This document shows positions 22,868-25,320 of a stretch of 25,320 nt of DNA, in pieces. Within the stretch, counting starts at the first letter, position 1; each line of letters begins with the position of its first letter. The DNA is from an uncultured Ruminococcus sp. (lineage in GTDB: Bacteria; Bacillota; Clostridia; Oscillospirales; CAG-272). The position numbers were made by a program, and so were the translations under genes. The DNA lies in contig URUL01000019.1 in NCBI GenBank assembly GCA_900551005.1, positions 1-25,320 of the forward strand. Direction: 5' to 3'. The notes under the pieces are model-generated. The model was not told the DNA's origin. It saw only the letters and a list, made by a program, of their open reading frames with translations, and ran no database searches.

Positions 22868-22920
22868 TACGATTTTTTGCGTTTTTTCAATAAAATCGCA
22901 ATATTTTTTCCGGGCTGCTG

Positions 22921-25221
22921 TTATTTCGCCACAAAATTGAGTATTCTGTCGCGAACGAATATCTTCTTTATTATCTGTTTTCCCTCGAGCATGGAAGCTA
23001 TTTTGCCGCTCGCCATGGCTGCAGCGGTAGTCTCCTCCTCCGAAGCGCCCTTCGCTATCTCGATAATCTCTTTTGTCTTGCCGCAGATCTGCACTGCTAT
23101 GGAAACCGTGCTGTCAACGGTCTTTGCCTCATCGTATTCGGGCCATTTGTCAAGCGAAAGCAGGCCATCTCCGCCGAGGCTCTCCCATATTTCCTCGCTT
23201 ATATGCGGAGCAAAGGGACAGAGCAAATGGACAAAAATTCCAAGCTCATCACGAGTAAGCGTGCCGGCATCGTAGATATCGTTTACAAGCGACATCATGG
23301 CGGCTATCGCCGTATTGAACTTCATCCCCTCTATATCAAGCGTTACCTTTTTTATCGTCTTGTGGAAGGCGTTCTCAAGCTTCGGCGTCACACCATCGCC
23401 CTTTGCAATATCGCAGAGCCCCACGACTCTCTCGACAAATCTGCGGCAACCCTTGATGCCTGTCTGCGACCAGGGCGCTTCCTTCTCAAAATCGCCTATG
23501 AACATTTCATAGAGACGAAGCGTATCCGCACCGTAATCGCGCACGATATCATCGGGATTGATGACGTTTCCGCGTGATTTGGACATCTTGCTTCCGTCCT
23601 CACCGAGAACCATTCCGTGCGCCGTGCGCTTGAGATACGGCTCCTTGCACTTGATAACGCCGATATCATAGAGAAACTTCGCCCAGAAGCGAGAATAAAG
23701 CAGATGCAGTGTTACATGCTCCATACCGCCGTTGTACCAGTCTACCGGCATCCAATAATCGAGTGCCTCGCTCGAAGCAAGAGCAGTCTTGCAGTGCGGA
23801 TCGCAATACCGCAGGAAGTACCAGGATGAGCCTGCCCACTGCGGCATGGTGTCCGTTTCGCGCTTGGCGGGGCCTCCGCAAACAGGACACGTCGTATTGA
23901 CCCAGTCTGTCATCTTCGCCAGAGGAGATTCGCCGTTGTCAGTCGGCTCATAGTGCTCGACTGCGGGAAGTGTCACGGGGAGCTGATCCTCGGGAACGGG
24001 AACCCATCCGCCGCAATGCTCGCAGTAAACGAGCGGCACGGGCTCGCCCCAGTAGCGCTGGCGGGAAAATACCCAGTCGCGCAGCTTGTAGTTTGTCTTT
24101 TTCTCGCCGATCCCCTTTTCCTCGAGCCATGCGATCATCTTTTCCTTAGCCTCGGCAACCTCCAGTCCGTCAAGGAAGCCGGAATTGCAGAGCTTGCCCG
24201 TGGCGACATCGGTAAAGGCTTCCTTCTCCACGTCGCCGCCTGCAACGACCTCGACTATCGGCAGACCGAATTTCTTTGCGAAATCCCAGTCTCGTGTATC
24301 ATGTGCAGGTACAGCCATGATAGCGCCGGTGCCGTACGTTGCGAGTACATAGTCGGAAACGAATATCGGTATTCTCTTGCCGTTTGCCGGATTGATCGCC
24401 TCCACGCCTTCAAGTCGTACGCCCGTCTTGTCCTTGGCGAGTTCCGTGCGCTCAAAGTCGGATTTTCTCGCGGCTTCTTCTCTGTAATTAACTACCTCTT
24501 TGTAATTTGTAAGCTTATCCTTCCACTTCTCGATAAGCGCATGCTCCGGCGCTATTACCATATATGTAGCACCGAAGAGCGTATCGGGACGAGTCGTATA
24601 AACAACGATATCATCGCCCTCCGTGGATTTGAATTTTACCTGCGCACCGTGCGAACGCCCGATCCAATTTATCTCCTGCGTCTTAACGCGGTCTATAAAA
24701 TCAAGCCCCTCAAGGTCATCGATGAGTCTGCCGGCATATTCCGTTATCTTGAGCATCCACTGGCTCTTTACCTTGTGAACGACCTCGCTGCCGCAACGCT
24801 CGCAGACGCCGTTTACGACCTCTTCATTTGCAAGAACACATTTGCACGATGTGCAGAAATTGACGGACATCTCCTTTTTATACGCAAGACCGTGCTTATA
24901 GAGCTGGAGGAATATCCACTGCGTCCATTTTACATATTCGGGATCGGTGGTATTGATCTCTCTGTCCCAGTCAAAGCTGAAGCCCAGCATTTTGAGCTGC
25001 TCCTTGAAATGAGCTATGTTCTTTTTCGTCACATCTGCCGGATGTACCTTGTTCTTTATGGCATAGTTTTCCGTAGGCAGACCGAAAGCGTCCCAGCCCA
25101 TCGGAAACAGGACGTTGTAGCCATCCATCCTCAGCTTCCGGCTCACCACGTCGAGCGCGGTATAGGGACGGGTATGCCCGACGTGCAGCCCGACGCCCGA
25201 AGGATACGGAAACTCAATCAA
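22921..25221 (-). CDS. leuS: Leucine--tRNA ligase, 5' end disrupted
   Basis: Class I aminoacyl-tRNA synthetase that charges tRNA-Leu and edits mischarged products. The 766 residues readable from the TTG at 25221 cover nearly the whole enzyme: the HIGH-type motif HVGH at 13-16, a zinc-binding insert (CTSC...CERC), the CP1 editing domain with TTRPDTLFGATY and GTGAIMAVPAHDTRDWDF, the KMSKS loop in GSKMSKSRGN, and the anticodon-binding and C-terminal domains. The family's first roughly 35-40 residues are missing. They are recognisable upstream in the same frame but interrupted by stop codons (see 25222-25320). TTG 25221 has no ribosome binding site and is unlikely to be the true start. Either the gene is damaged or the window's end holds sequence errors. 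Confidence 0.9.
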   Translation of the reverse strand: MIEFPYPSGVGLHVGHTRPYTALDVVSRKLRMDGYNVLFPMGWDAFGLPTENYAIKNKVHPADVTKKNIAHFKEQLKMLGFSFDWDREINTTDPEYVKWTQWIFLQLYKHGLAYKKEMSVNFCTSCKCVLANEEVVNGVCERCGSEVVHKVKSQWMLKITEYAGRLIDDLEGLDFIDRVKTQEINWIGRSHGAQVKFKSTEGDDIVVYTTRPDTLFGATYMVIAPEHALIEKWKDKLTNYKEVVNYREEAARKSDFERTELAKDKTGVRLEGVEAINPANGKRIPIFVSDYVLATYGTGAIMAVPAHDTRDWDFAKKFGLPIVEVVAGGDVEKEAFTDVATGKLCNSGFLDGLEVAEAKEKMIAWLEEKGIGEKKTNYKLRDWVFSRQRYWGEPVPLVYCEHCGGWVPVPEDQLPVTLPAVEHYEPTDNGESPLAKMTDWVNTTCPVCGGPAKRETDTMPQWAGSSWYFLRYCDPHCKTALASSEALDYWMPVDWYNGGMEHVTLHLLYSRFWAKFLYDIGVIKCKEPYLKRTAHGMVLGEDGSKMSKSRGNVINPDDIVRDYGADTLRLYEMFIGDFEKEAPWSQTGIKGCRRFVERVVGLCDIAKGDGVTPKLENAFHKTIKKVTLDIEGMKFNTAIAAMMSLVNDIYDAGTLTRDELGIFVHLLCPFAPHISEEIWESLGGDGLLSLDKWPEYDEAKTVDSTVSIAVQICGKTKEIIEIAKGASEEETTAAAMASGKIASMLEGKQIIKKIFVRDRILNFVAK

Positions 25222-25320
25222 TGTGTAGAACTACGGCTTGTCGGAGTCGTTTTACGAGCGGAAAACGATTTCAGAAAACCATTTATACAGCCATTTATGA
25301 TCGATTCGATTGAGTTAGCT
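25222..25320 (-). pseudogene. leuS: In-frame N-terminal LeuRS remnant with three stops
   Basis: Reading the leuS frame upstream of 25221 gives IDHKW, then WF, FRS, NDSDKP and FYTLIEF, which align with the usual N-terminus of this LeuRS clade (IDxKW...KPKFYxLIEFPYPSG). In-frame stops occur at 25315-25317 (TAA), 25252-25254 (TAA) and 25231-25233 (TAG). The last stands where the family usually has lysine, one base from AAG. The rest of the gene has no stops. Confidence 0.6.

Noticed and set aside
22868..22920. Terminator for leuS
   Set aside because: A possible CGATTTT/AAAATCG stem is followed by no U-tract on the leuS strand; the T-run is on the other strand, where there is no gene to end.
25222..25320. 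Alternative genetic code with reassigned stop codons
   Set aside because: All other genes in the window end at normal TAA/TGA stops and have no internal stops; the anomaly is confined to the last 100 bases.

Overview
The window looks like chromosomal DNA of an uncultured, probably gut-associated Clostridia-type Firmicute (Bacillota). The basis is strong AGGAGG-type ribosome binding sites, sigma-A promoters with 17-bp spacers, a der-plsY operon beside a DUF512 radical SAM gene, Clostridia-style DUF4358 and serpin lipoproteins, and a LeuRS of the 'IEFPYPSG' type. This assignment is inference; no rRNA, tRNA, CRISPR array, insertion sequence or prophage gene was seen.

Layout. (1) 60-4903, minus strand: a complete branched-chain amino-acid ABC transporter operon, transcribed livJ-livH-livM-livG-livF. 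Just upstream (4940-5318) is a compact unit with a near-consensus promoter, a strong ribosome binding site, an 87-codon isoleucine-rich hydrophobic ORF, and two abutting hairpins, the second a terminator. (2) 5524-6645, plus strand: an SGNH/GDSL hydrolase with its own promoter, ending in a bidirectional terminator shared with a GreA-type factor (6793-7299, minus). (3) 7395-11622, minus: an apparent operon mgtE, lplA, M18 aminopeptidase and a zinc-ribbon membrane protein, preceded by a leader of about 230 nt. (4) 11994-14135, plus: deoB and an EamA transporter; the deoB and mgtE promoters are divergent and share their -35 bases. (5) 14204-15673, minus: an iron-sulfur flavoprotein and a second EamA transporter. 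(6) 15811-18176, minus: ridA, a DUF4358 lipoprotein and a serpin lipoprotein. (7) 18302-18619: a gene-free stretch with a good plus-strand promoter followed by a chain of hairpins, a candidate unannotated small RNA. (8) 18636-22786, minus: yceD, rpmF, the PDZ/radical SAM/DUF512 protein, der and plsY. (9) 22921-25320, minus: leuS, whose 5' end carries three in-frame stop codons within otherwise LeuRS-like sequence.

Most of the window is housekeeping: amino-acid and magnesium transport, lipoylation, nucleoside catabolism, ribosome assembly, phospholipid synthesis and leucine charging. The parts the known genes do not explain are the Ile-rich ORF plus terminator before the LIV transporter, the structured mgtE leader, the candidate RNA between ridA and plsY, and the broken leuS start.
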